Position numbers and translations under genes: made by a program. A stretch of 64,000 nucleotides of DNA from Pseudidiomarina salinarum (GTDB taxonomy: Bacteria > Pseudomonadota > Gammaproteobacteria > Enterobacterales > Alteromonadaceae). The stretch covers positions 682,001 through 746,000 of the forward strand of contig NZ_JPER01000001.1 of the NCBI RefSeq assembly GCF_000753715.1. Reading direction: 5' to 3'. Shown here piece after piece: positions 33,510 through 40,608 of the stretch (the first letter of the stretch is position 1; the number at the start of each line of letters is the position of its first letter). The notes beneath the pieces were generated by a model. It was given only the letters and a program-made list of their open reading frames with translations, ran no database searches and was not told where the DNA came from.

Positions 33510-34582
33510 GATGCGGACTGTCCCTCGAGCAGTTGATACTTCTTAAGATAACCTCGTAACTGATGGTAGGTCAGCCCTAATAGTTCAGCAGTCTTTTTCT
33601 GATTAAACTGAGCGTGCTGCAGAGCTTGTTGCAACACATCCATTTCAAAGTTAGCCGTAACCTCTTTAAAATCTATGGTTCCTTTCGAGAAGTCGGGCAA
33701 ACTCGACATGCTCTCGGCCGGTGGCGCCGGAGCGGCGTCATCCGCCGGTTCGACAGTCTGCTGAGTCGGCTGTGAACGGTGTGGGGCAGGGCTTGGGCGC
33801 CATGGACTGGCAAAAGGATCAAGCACAATGTCGTTAACCGGAATGTGGCCGCTGGCGATACGGTAAACTGAGCGCTCGACGGCGTTTTTCAACTCCCGGA
33901 CATTGCCAGGCCAGTAGTGGTTAAGCAGCGTGTGTCGGGCTTTTTCGGTGAAACCGCTGAACAGTTCGTACTTTAATTCACGAGCCATCTGCACGGCGAA
34001 ATGTTCGGCCAGCAACAGGATATCTTCACGCCGCTCACGCAATGGCGGCAGGGTAATGACGTCGAAGGCCAGCCGGTCCAGCAGGTCAGCGCGAAACTTA
34101 CCCTGATCGGCGAGGGTGGGTAAGTCTTCATTGGTCGCCGCAACCAGGCGGACGTCCGTTTGTACCGTGCGGCTGCCGCCCACACGTTCAAATTCACCGT
34201 ATTCAATAACGCGGAGAATTTTTTCCTGTACTAAGGACGAGGTGTTAGCGAGTTCGTCAAGAAACAGCGTGCCGTTATCCGCGCGTTCGAACCGGCCTTC
34301 GTGACGCTTCTGTGCACCGGTAAAGGCACCGGCTTCGTGGCCGAACAGTTCACTCTCCAACAAGCTTTCGCTAAGCGCGGCACAGTTGAGTTTAAGATAG
34401 GTTTGTTGCCAGCGTTGTGACAGAAAATGCAGACGCGCGGCGATTAACTCCTTGCCGGTACCGCGCTCACCAATAATGAGCACTGGCTTATCAAGTGGCG
34501 CTATTTGCGATACTTGCTCCAGTACGGTCAGAAAGCTGTTAGCCTGGCCAATTAAATTATCGGCTTCGTGAAGACGGCTCAT
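33506..34582 (-). CDS. pspF: Phage shock protein operon activator PspF
   Basis: Sigma-54 enhancer-binding AAA+ protein (358 residues) without an N-terminal sensor domain, as in PspF. Walker A GERGTGKEL is near residue 38, the sigma-54 contact loop GAFTGA near 86, and Walker B TLFLDELAN near 103. A Pro/Ala-rich linker leads to a Fis-type helix-turn-helix (KKTAELLGLTYHQLRGYLKK) at the C terminus. Held inactive by PspA. It is divergent from pspABC and is the first gene of the block continuing into sapABCDF and putP. Confidence 0.95.
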   Translation of the reverse strand: MSRLHEADNLIGQANSFLTVLEQVSQIAPLDKPVLIIGERGTGKELIAARLHFLSQRWQQTYLKLNCAALSESLLESELFGHEAGAFTGAQKRHEGRFERADNGTLFLDELANTSSLVQEKILRVIEYGEFERVGGSRTVQTDVRLVAATNEDLPTLADQGKFRADLLDRLAFDVITLPPLRERREDILLLAEHFAVQMARELKYELFSGFTEKARHTLLNHYWPGNVRELKNAVERSVYRIASGHIPVNDIVLDPFASPWRPSPAPHRSQPTQQTVEPADDAAPAPPAESMSSLPDFSKGTIDFKEVTANFEMDVLQQALQHAQFNQKKTAELLGLTYHQLRGYLKKYQLLEGQSAS

Positions 34583-34623
34583 TGCTGCACCATTAGTTAC
34601 ACCACAATTTTAATTATTGGTTA

Positions 34624-34642
34624 TTGGTGAAAATGACTAATT
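34624..34642. promoter_or_regulatory. Candidate PspF upstream activating site, distal
   Basis: TTGGTGAAAATGACTAATT resembles the E. coli PspF site (half-sites like TTAGTG and GCTAA, about 19 bases). It lies about 100 bases upstream of the pspA sigma-54 promoter and 42 bases from the pspF start, so it could also serve autorepression of pspF. Confidence 0.6.
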
Positions 34643-34643
34643 A

Positions 34644-34662
34644 TTAGTGTATTTGATAACAC
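34644..34662. promoter_or_regulatory. Candidate PspF upstream activating site, proximal
   Basis: TTAGTGTATTTGATAACAC matches the E. coli-type PspF site more closely (TTAGTGTA and TAAC half-sites). It is separated from the first site by one base; paired sites of this kind are the normal PspF enhancer. Confidence 0.65.
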
Positions 34663-34737
34663 CACCGCGTCAACGTATTTTTTCCTTCAGATAAAACAAA
34701 CCAGCAAAAACATGGGTTTAGCTTAATCTGGAAAAGT

Positions 34738-34753
34738 TGGCACGGTACATGCA
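34738..34753 (+). promoter_or_regulatory. Sigma-54 promoter of pspABC
   Basis: TGGCACG (34738-34744), four bases, then ATGCA (34749-34753) gives the -24/-12 pattern TGGCACG-N4-TTGCA with one mismatch. The start would be near 34765, leaving a 45-base leader with a GAGGA box (34798-34802) before pspA. Confidence 0.85.
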
Positions 34754-34809
34754 ACTCTACTCGTGACCGTCAATGTGACAGCACATTTAAATTTTATGAG
34801 GACACGAAT

Positions 34810-35490
34810 ATGGGTATCTTTTCACGTTTTACTGATATCGTAAATTCCAATATCAATTCTTTGCTTGATAAAGCCGAAGATCCTGAAAAAATGGTTCGCC
34901 TGATTATTCAGGAAATGGAAGATACGTTAGTTGAAGTTCGTTCTACCTCAGCGCGCCTGATTGCCGAGAAGAAAGACACTGAACGGCAGATGAACCGCTT
35001 TAAAAAAGAAGTAGCTGAGTGGGAATCAAAAGCTGAGCTGGCGTTAAGCAAGGATCGTGATGATCTGGCTCGCCTGGCATTGCAGGAAAAGAAAAAAGCC
35101 GGTGATCATGTTGCCAGCTTGCAGGCAGACATTGATCGTATCGACGAGCATCTGAATCGTATGAACGATGAAGTCGGTCAGTTGCAGGAAAAACTTGCTG
35201 ATGCCAAAGCTCGTCAGAAAACTATCATCATGCGTCAACGCGCCGCTAGTACTCGTCTTGATGTTAAAAAGACTATAGATAGTGGCAAAATTGATGATGC
35301 AATGTACCGTTTTGAGCGCTTTGAAGCTAAGATCGATGATCTTGAATCGCAGGTTGATGCTTATGACCTGGGCAAGCGGACGCTGCGCGATGAATTTGCC
35401 GAGCTGGAAGGTGCGGATAAAATTGACGCCGAGCTGGATGCATTAAAAGCGCGCGTGAATAAAAACAAGAAATCTGCTGATGCGGAATAA
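34810..35490 (+). CDS. pspA: Phage shock protein A
   Basis: Peripheral membrane protein of the PspA/IM30/ESCRT-III family (226 residues), almost entirely coiled coil. The N terminus MGIFSRFTDIVNSNINSLLD forms the amphipathic membrane-binding helix. It senses and repairs inner-membrane stress and inhibits PspF. Expression is expected from the sigma-54 promoter just upstream. Confidence 0.97.
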   Translation: MGIFSRFTDIVNSNINSLLDKAEDPEKMVRLIIQEMEDTLVEVRSTSARLIAEKKDTERQMNRFKKEVAEWESKAELALSKDRDDLARLALQEKKKAGDHVASLQADIDRIDEHLNRMNDEVGQLQEKLADAKARQKTIIMRQRAASTRLDVKKTIDSGKIDDAMYRFERFEAKIDDLESQVDAYDLGKRTLRDEFAELEGADKIDAELDALKARVNKNKKSADAE

Positions 35491-35495
35491 CTGAG

Positions 35496-35512
35496 CACCC
35501 GCCTTGCGGGTG
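35496..35512 (+). terminator. Hairpin between pspA and pspB (possible attenuator)
   Basis: CACCCGC (35496-35502) pairs with GCGGGTG (35506-35512) around a three-base loop. It is followed by only a weak T-rich tail (TTCATTC), so full termination is doubtful. It may lower pspBC relative to pspA or protect the pspA mRNA 3' end. Confidence 0.45.
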
Positions 35513-35545
35513 TTCATTCACTCTAAATAATGAGAAGACACTATT

Positions 35546-35779
35546 ATGGATTCTATCGCTGAACTTATGGTAGCCCCGATTATTATCTTTATGGTGATTG
35601 TGGCACCGATCTGGATTGTGATGCATTACCGCAGCCAGAGAAAAATAAGCCAGGGTCTGACGGAAGAAGAAATTGCTCAGTTGCAGACGTTGGCCCGGCA
35701 GGGTGAACAGATGCGGGAACGCATCAAAACCCTGGAGTCGATACTCGATGCGGAAGCACCAAAGTGGAGGGAGCGCTAA
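35546..35779 (+). CDS. pspB: Phage shock protein B
   Basis: Small inner-membrane protein (77 residues). An N-terminal membrane helix (about residues 5-25) is followed by a basic patch and a Leu/Gln/Glu-rich coiled coil. It acts with PspC to bind PspA and release PspF. The last base of its stop codon is the first base of the pspC ATG. Confidence 0.93.
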   Translation: MDSIAELMVAPIIIFMVIVAPIWIVMHYRSQRKISQGLTEEEIAQLQTLARQGEQMRERIKTLESILDAEAPKWRER

Positions 35780-36171
35780 TGGCTACCGAAACTTCAAGAA
35801 AAACGCTTTATCGCGATAAAAAGCACGCTAAAATTGCCGGGGTGTGCGCCGGCATAGCGAACTATTTCAATATTGAAACCTGGTTAGTCCGGATCATCGC
35901 GGTCACCGCCGTGATATTTGGTCACGGTTTTGTGGTGGTGATTTATATTGCCGCCTGGATGATTCTTGATGAAAAGCCCGTTGCTGCAAATAACGGTGAC
36001 CACGACCCCATCGAACTGAAAACCAAGGTATGGCAGGCGGGTGAACCGCCGCGCCGTGCGCTGCGTGAGGTTAGTACTGATTTCGGTGAACTGGAACAGC
36101 GGTTACAAAACATCGAACGCTACGTGACATCGAATGCGTACAAAATTGATCGGGAACTGAACCAGCTTTAA
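35779..36171 (+). CDS. pspC: Phage shock protein C
   Basis: Inner-membrane PspC-domain protein (130 residues). The conserved RDKKHAKIAGVCAGIANYF segment near residue 10 leads into a hydrophobic pair of segments (about 34-60), then a Leu-rich C-terminal helix. ATG 35779 overlaps the pspB stop by one base and is preceded by GGAGGGAG. No pspD or pspE follows. Confidence 0.94.
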   Translation: MATETSRKTLYRDKKHAKIAGVCAGIANYFNIETWLVRIIAVTAVIFGHGFVVVIYIAAWMILDEKPVAANNGDHDPIELKTKVWQAGEPPRRALREVSTDFGELEQRLQNIERYVTSNAYKIDRELNQL

Positions 36172-36242
36172 CCGGCAAGTGGAAAAATAGCGTTACACTT
36201 TATTTGCTCGTCATCTATTCAGTCGCTGTTGCGTTGCACTGA

Positions 36243-36286
36243 GGCAGGATGCACTCTTACTGACCACTGTAAGAGGACATTCTGCC
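36243..36286 (+). promoter_or_regulatory. Leader hairpin hiding the methionine gamma-lyase ribosome-binding site
   Basis: Outer arms ggcaggatg (36243-36251) and cattctgcc (36278-36286) form nine pairs including one G-U; inner arms ctcttac (36254-36260) and gtaagag (36269-36275) form seven perfect pairs; a 2x2 internal loop lies between them and the loop is eight bases. The only Shine-Dalgarno candidate, AAGAGG (36271-36276), is mostly in the inner 3' arm, and the hairpin ends one base before the ATG at 36288. It could act in RNA, or as an operator in DNA. Confidence 0.7.
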
Positions 36287-36287
36287 A

Positions 36288-37535
36288 ATGCGCAAAAATA
36301 ATAACGACAATACGCAATGGCAGCCAGCAACACTGACCATCCATGGCGGCAAACGTCCGGATGAGCATGGCGCGCTGGTTGCACCGCTATACCAAACAGC
36401 AACATTTTCATTTACCAATACCGAGCAGGGCTCCGCGCGGTTCGCCGGCGCTGAGCCAGGCTATGTTTATTCCCGTCTGGGTAACCCCACCACCGATGAA
36501 CTGGAACGCCGGGTAGCTGCATTAGAAGGCTACCCATGCGCCGCCGCCACAGCCACGGGTATGGGCGCTATTTCAGCGGCAATGCTGGCGTTTTTACGGC
36601 ACGGTGATCATGTCCTTATTTCCGATGCCGTATATGGCTGCAGCTATGCTTTGTTTTCGCATCTGTTTACCCGCTTTGGTATTGATGTTGATTTTGTCGA
36701 TATGGCAGACCCTGATGCAACGCAGGCAGCAATGCGTCCTGCTACCCGTCTGCTATTCGTGGAGTCGCCGGCAAATCCGCATCTGAAAGTAATAGATATT
36801 TCCGTAGTTTCCGCTATCGCTCATCAGGGCGGCGCCCGGGTTATTGTTGACAATACCTTTATGACGCCGTTGTTACAGCAGCCCGTGAAGCAGGGCGCTG
36901 ATCTGGTTATTCACAGCGCGACTAAGTATCTGAACGGCCATGGCGATGTCGTGGCCGGTATTATCTGCGGTAATGCGGACGATATAGCGCTGATAAAAAG
37001 TACTACACTTAAAGATATGGGGGCGACCATGAGCCCTCATGATGCCTGGTTGATTTTACGCGGCCTGAAAACGCTGGATGTACGTATGCAACGGCATTGC
37101 CAGAATGCGGCAGAAGTAGCCCAGTACCTGCAACAGCATCCGCAGATCGATGCCGTGCATTTTCCCGGTTTTGCCGATCACCCGGCGCAGCGGCTGATGG
37201 GCACGCAGATGCATGGAGCCGGTGCGGTCATTGCATTTGAACTGAAGGGTACGCTGAATGATGCCCGAGCGGTATTAGACCAGTTGCAGCTGATTACTAT
37301 CGCAGTTAGTCTGGGCGACGCTGAAACTTTGATTCAGCATCCCGCCTCAATGACGCATTCTGCATATCCGCAGGAAGCGCGATTACAGGCCGGGATCACA
37401 GATACCCTGATCCGCCTGTCGGTGGGGCTGGAAGCTGTAGAAGATATTATTGCCGACCTGGACCAGGCACTGAGCTATGTGGCGGCTACGGCCGTTACCG
37501 GAGAGCAGAAGGGGGAAGAAGTCAGTTATGGGTAA
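36288..37535 (+). CDS. Methionine gamma-lyase (PLP-dependent)
   Basis: Cys/Met-metabolism PLP enzyme of 415 residues, predicted to split methionine to methanethiol, ammonia and 2-oxobutyrate. Evidence for this rather than cystathionine enzymes: YGCSY, with a Cys at the position of the catalytic Cys116 of the Pseudomonas enzyme, and LKDMGATMSPHD, matching its Lys-Asp pair. The PLP lysine lies in HSATKYLNGHGDVVAG, and VYSRLGNPT holds the phosphate-binding Tyr-Ser/Arg. It overlaps phhA by eight bases, so it is in one operon with phenylalanine degradation. Cystathionine gamma-lyase is the main alternative. Confidence 0.82.
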   Translation: MRKNNNDNTQWQPATLTIHGGKRPDEHGALVAPLYQTATFSFTNTEQGSARFAGAEPGYVYSRLGNPTTDELERRVAALEGYPCAAATATGMGAISAAMLAFLRHGDHVLISDAVYGCSYALFSHLFTRFGIDVDFVDMADPDATQAAMRPATRLLFVESPANPHLKVIDISVVSAIAHQGGARVIVDNTFMTPLLQQPVKQGADLVIHSATKYLNGHGDVVAGIICGNADDIALIKSTTLKDMGATMSPHDAWLILRGLKTLDVRMQRHCQNAAEVAQYLQQHPQIDAVHFPGFADHPAQRLMGTQMHGAGAVIAFELKGTLNDARAVLDQLQLITIAVSLGDAETLIQHPASMTHSAYPQEARLQAGITDTLIRLSVGLEAVEDIIADLDQALSYVAATAVTGEQKGEEVSYG

Positions 37536-38322
37536 ACAAAGTAAGTATGTTTCAAGACAGCCTGATGAAAACGGGATCATTCACTGGAGTGACGAAGAAA
37601 ACGCGATCTGGCGTGATCTGGTTGAGCGTCAGTTAATTCATATTCCTGGCAAGGCCTGTGATGAGTACATGCACGGACTGGAACTGATTGACCTGCCACG
37701 CGACCGGATTCCACAGCTGCATGAACTTAACGAAGTGCTGGAAGCGACCACGGGCTGGCAGGTCGCTCAGGTTCCGGCGCTGATACCGTTCGATAAATTT
37801 TTTGAGTTGCTGGCGAATAAGAAATTTCCGGTGGCAACTTTTATTCGCACCCGCGAAGAATTTGACTATCTGCAGGAGCCAGACATTTTCCACGAAGTTT
37901 TTGGCCACTGTCCGCTACTCACAAACCCGGCGTTTGCCCATTATACGCACCAGTATGGCAAACTTGGCCTGGCGGCAAGCCCGAAAGAGCGGGTTTATCT
38001 TGCCCGGTTGTACTGGTTTACTGTTGAGTTTGGTCTGATGCAGACAGAGCAGGGGCTGCGCATTTACGGCGGTGGTATTTTGTCGTCGCCGGGCGAAACC
38101 GAATATGCGATTCACAGTGATAAGCCGGAGCGTAAGCCGCTGGTAGCGCTGGATGCGTTGCGCACGCCTTACCGGATCGATATTATGCAGCCGATTTACT
38201 ACACTATTCCGAGTGCAGACGAATTATTTAAAATTTCCGATTTGGATATTATGGCATTGGTGCGGGAAGCGATGGAGCTGGGCTTATTTGAGCCTAAATT
38301 TCCACCGAAAGACGCAGCCTGA
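37528..38322 (+). CDS. phhA: Phenylalanine 4-monooxygenase
   Basis: Tetrahydrobiopterin-dependent iron enzyme (264 residues) that hydroxylates phenylalanine to tyrosine. The iron ligands are the two His of [10 protein letters not shown] and the Glu in [11 protein letters not shown] 37528 overlaps the end of the methionine gamma-lyase gene and gives the normal bacterial length; in-frame codons further upstream would lie inside that gene. Followed by phhB, which recycles the cofactor. Confidence 0.96.
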   Translation: MGKQSKYVSRQPDENGIIHWSDEENAIWRDLVERQLIHIPGKACDEYMHGLELIDLPRDRIPQLHELNEVLEATTGWQVAQVPALIPFDKFFELLANKKFPVATFIRTREEFDYLQEPDIFHEVFGHCPLLTNPAFAHYTHQYGKLGLAASPKERVYLARLYWFTVEFGLMQTEQGLRIYGGGILSSPGETEYAIHSDKPERKPLVALDALRTPYRIDIMQPIYYTIPSADELFKISDLDIMALVREAMELGLFEPKFPPKDAA

Positions 38323-38344
38323 TAAATTTTTTATAGGAGTGGTC

Positions 38345-38686
38345 ATGTCTGATTTAGAAAAACAAAAATGTGAAGCCTGTAATGCTGATGCACCGCAGGT
38401 AACGGACGAAGAACTGGCAGATTTAATGCGTAAAGTTCCAAACTGGACCCCGGTAGTGCGGGACGGCGTTATGCAGTTGGAACGGGAGTTTAAATTTAAG
38501 AATTTTAAACTGGCGCTGGAATTTACCAATAAGGTTGGTGAAATTGCAGAAGACGAATTCCATCATCCGACGCTGGTCACTGAATGGGGTAAAACTACGG
38601 TTACCTGGTGGACCCACGCTATTAACGGCTTGCATAAGAATGACTTTATCATGGCCGCACGTACCGACAAGCTATTAGAAGATTAG
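38345..38686 (+). CDS. phhB: Pterin-4-alpha-carbinolamine dehydratase
   Basis: Small enzyme (113 residues) that dehydrates the carbinolamine left by PhhA so that the pterin cofactor can be reduced again. The signature [21 protein letters not shown] contains the catalytic His cluster. TAGGAG precedes ATG 38345. Longer in-frame starts inside phhA were rejected. Followed by a strong terminator. Confidence 0.95.
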   Translation: MSDLEKQKCEACNADAPQVTDEELADLMRKVPNWTPVVRDGVMQLEREFKFKNFKLALEFTNKVGEIAEDEFHHPTLVTEWGKTTVTWWTHAINGLHKNDFIMAARTDKLLED

Positions 38687-38724
38687 TCTCGCGCGCCTGG
38701 CGCTGAGATGATCGGACCAGCAAC

Positions 38725-38760
38725 AAAGCCTCCGGTGGGATGACCACCGGAGGCTTTTTA
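38725..38760 (+). terminator. Rho-independent terminator after phhB
   Basis: Perfect 14-bp stem: aaagcctccggtgg (38725-38738) with ccaccggaggcttt (38744-38757), five-base loop, run of five T. Ends the methionine gamma-lyase-phhA-phhB transcript. Confidence 0.95.
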
Positions 38761-38769
38761 GTGTATACT
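38740..38769 (+). promoter_or_regulatory. Candidate tyrR promoter inside the terminator
   Basis: ATGACC (38740-38745) and TATACT (38764-38769) are 18 bases apart. The -35 element would lie in the loop and 3' arm of the phhB terminator, and the -10 lies inside the TyrR box. Match by eye only. Confidence 0.4.
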
Positions 38770-38779
38770 TTAGTTTACA
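38762..38779. promoter_or_regulatory. TyrR box upstream of tyrR
   Basis: TGTATACTTTAGTTTACA fits the TyrR consensus TGTAAA-N6-TTTACA with one mismatch in the first half-site (TGTATA) and a perfect second half-site. It is 33 bases before the tyrR start and covers the best -10 candidate, suggesting self-repression. Confidence 0.8.
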
Positions 38780-38812
38780 TATTCTTTATCGGACCCTACA
38801 ACGGCTGGCTCT

Positions 38813-40372
38813 ATGCGTTTGGAAATTACTTGTGATGACCGGCTTGGCCTGTGTCAGGATGTATTGCAGATACTGCGTGACCATGAAATTGACTTGCGCG
38901 GTATTGAAGTTGATCCCCGCGGTAAAATTTTTCTCAACTTTCCGGAACTCGAATTCGCCGATTTTCAGCACCTGATGCCCGAGATCCGGCGTATTCCGAA
39001 TGTGAAAGATGTCAAAACCGTGCCCTTTATGCCGTCAGAACGGGAACACTTCGAATTCAGCTTATTGCTGCGCAAACTACCCGACCCGGTGCTGTCAGTT
39101 GATGCCCGAGGGATCATTGATATAGCTAACGACGCCGCGCAACAGACCCTCTCTGACGCCCGTCAGCAGATAACCGGCACTTCAATCGGCCAGTGGCTGA
39201 GCGGTTTTAACGTAGTGCGCTGGCTTGAGCGGCAACCCAAAGACGATATTCTTGAGCAGGTAAGTATCGGCGGCGCTAAATACTTCGCTGACTTGTTGCC
39301 GATCTGGGTAACCGATGAAACCGGCCGTACCAGTTTCGCTGGCGCTGTTGTCACCTGCAAGCCGCAGCCACTGAGTGGTCAATGGCAGCGTGGCCATCAT
39401 AGTGATGCCTTTAGCCAGATAGTCACTGAGCATCCGCAGATGAAGCGGTTGCTGAAAGAAGCCGCCCGTATGGCTGAACTGAGCGTACCGCTATTGATAC
39501 AGGGCGAAACGGGCGTCGGTAAAGAGTTGCTGGCCAGAGCCTGTCATCAGGCGGGTAACCGCGCGCCGCAGCCATTTCTGGCGGTCAATTGTGCGGCCTT
39601 GCCTGATAACGTTGCGGAAAGCGAACTGTTTGGTCATGGTAAAGGCAGCCTGGGGCCTCATACCGAAGCCAAAAAAGGCATTTTTGAACAGGCCAATGGC
39701 GGTACTGTATTGCTGGACGCGGTCAGCGAGATGTCGAATGAATTACAGGCCAAGCTCCTGCGATTTATTCAGGATGGCCGCTTCCGCCGCATTGGTGAAG
39801 AGCAGGAAGTAGAAGTTGATGTACGCATTATCTGCTCCGTGCAGGACGACCTACTGGATCGCGTTGCCTCCGGTGAGTTTCGCGAAGACCTCTATTACCG
39901 GCTGAATGTACTGACGTTGGTGATACCAGCGCTGCGGGACCGGCGTTCGGACATACCGTTACTGGCAGATTACTTTAGCTTACAGACCTGCCACAAACTC
40001 GGCCGGAGTCTGATTACACTGAACCGGAGTTGCCGCGAGCGGTTACAGAATTATCAGTGGCCGGGCAATGTCAGACAGCTCGAAAACGTTTTGTTCCGGT
40101 CAATTTCGATGCTTGATGGGGAACGGCTGAGTGCCGATGACCTGCAGTTGCCCGAGTCGCTTGCGGCCCACGAGAGTGTCGCGGTAGAGCTGGGAGATCG
40201 GACCCTTGATGAAGCCGTTAAGAAGTTTGAAAGCACCATTTTGAGCCGGTTGTATCCTGCTTATCCCAGTACCCGGCAGCTGGCCAGGAAACTGGGCTTA
40301 TCCCATACCGCGGTGGCCAATAAACTGCGTGAATATAAAATTGGTAAGCAGCGCCCGAAAAAGCGTCTGTAA
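38813..40372 (+). CDS. tyrR: TyrR/PhhR-type transcriptional regulator
   Basis: Regulator of aromatic amino-acid genes (519 residues) with an N-terminal ACT domain (about 1-75), a PAS domain (about 80-190), an AAA+ domain and a C-terminal helix-turn-helix (STRQLARKLGLSHTAVANKL). Walker A GETGVGKE is at 231-238. Two features argue against classical sigma-54 activation: the GAFTGA loop is replaced by a GKGSLGPHTEAKKG region, and the Walker B Asp-Glu is Asp302-Ala303 (LLDAVSEMS). It therefore looks more like E. coli TyrR than Pseudomonas PhhR. Flanked by catabolic genes it presumably controls, with TyrR boxes on both sides. Confidence 0.92.
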   Translation: MRLEITCDDRLGLCQDVLQILRDHEIDLRGIEVDPRGKIFLNFPELEFADFQHLMPEIRRIPNVKDVKTVPFMPSEREHFEFSLLLRKLPDPVLSVDARGIIDIANDAAQQTLSDARQQITGTSIGQWLSGFNVVRWLERQPKDDILEQVSIGGAKYFADLLPIWVTDETGRTSFAGAVVTCKPQPLSGQWQRGHHSDAFSQIVTEHPQMKRLLKEAARMAELSVPLLIQGETGVGKELLARACHQAGNRAPQPFLAVNCAALPDNVAESELFGHGKGSLGPHTEAKKGIFEQANGGTVLLDAVSEMSNELQAKLLRFIQDGRFRRIGEEQEVEVDVRIICSVQDDLLDRVASGEFREDLYYRLNVLTLVIPALRDRRSDIPLLADYFSLQTCHKLGRSLITLNRSCRERLQNYQWPGNVRQLENVLFRSISMLDGERLSADDLQLPESLAAHESVAVELGDRTLDEAVKKFESTILSRLYPAYPSTRQLARKLGLSHTAVANKLREYKIGKQRPKKRL

Positions 40373-40452
40373 ACAGATGATGACAGCGGCGGCGCCTGGT
40401 AAATCAGCGCAACCCATAGATTTTGGCGGTCCTGGGCAGGTGCCCGGTTCAG

Positions 40453-40470
40453 TGTACGCATTAGTTTACA
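40453..40470. promoter_or_regulatory. TyrR box upstream of hppD
   Basis: TGTACGCATTAGTTTACA has the TGT-N12-ACA frame and a perfect TTTACA second half-site; the first half-site differs at two bases. It is 138 bases before hppD. A plausible promoter (TTTACG 40498-40503, TAGCCT 40521-40526, 17-base spacing) lies downstream, which would place the box at an activating position. Confidence 0.72.
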
Positions 40471-40608
40471 AGGCGGCCGCGCGACGCACTGCCGGCTTTT
40501 ACGGTCAGGCACTGGTCAAATAGCCTAATCTGGCGCTAAATAGGCCAGTAAAATTCGACTTACAGCGGCTGCACGGCAGTCTGCTTATTATAATCACAGG
40601 AGTCCGAA

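Noticed and set aside
40368-40385. Third TyrR box (TGTAAA-N6-ATGACA) at the end of tyrR
   Set aside because: First half-site is perfect but the second has two mismatches and the element overlaps the tyrR stop codon; likely chance.
40589-40594. Perfect TATAAT as hppD -10
   Set aside because: It would start transcription about eight bases before the ATG, leaving out the Shine-Dalgarno, and has no -35 at a proper distance.
40373-40608. Short open frame (overlapping tyrR, ends 40523) as a small gene
   Set aside because: It begins inside tyrR in another frame, with no ribosome-binding site and no protein-like pattern.
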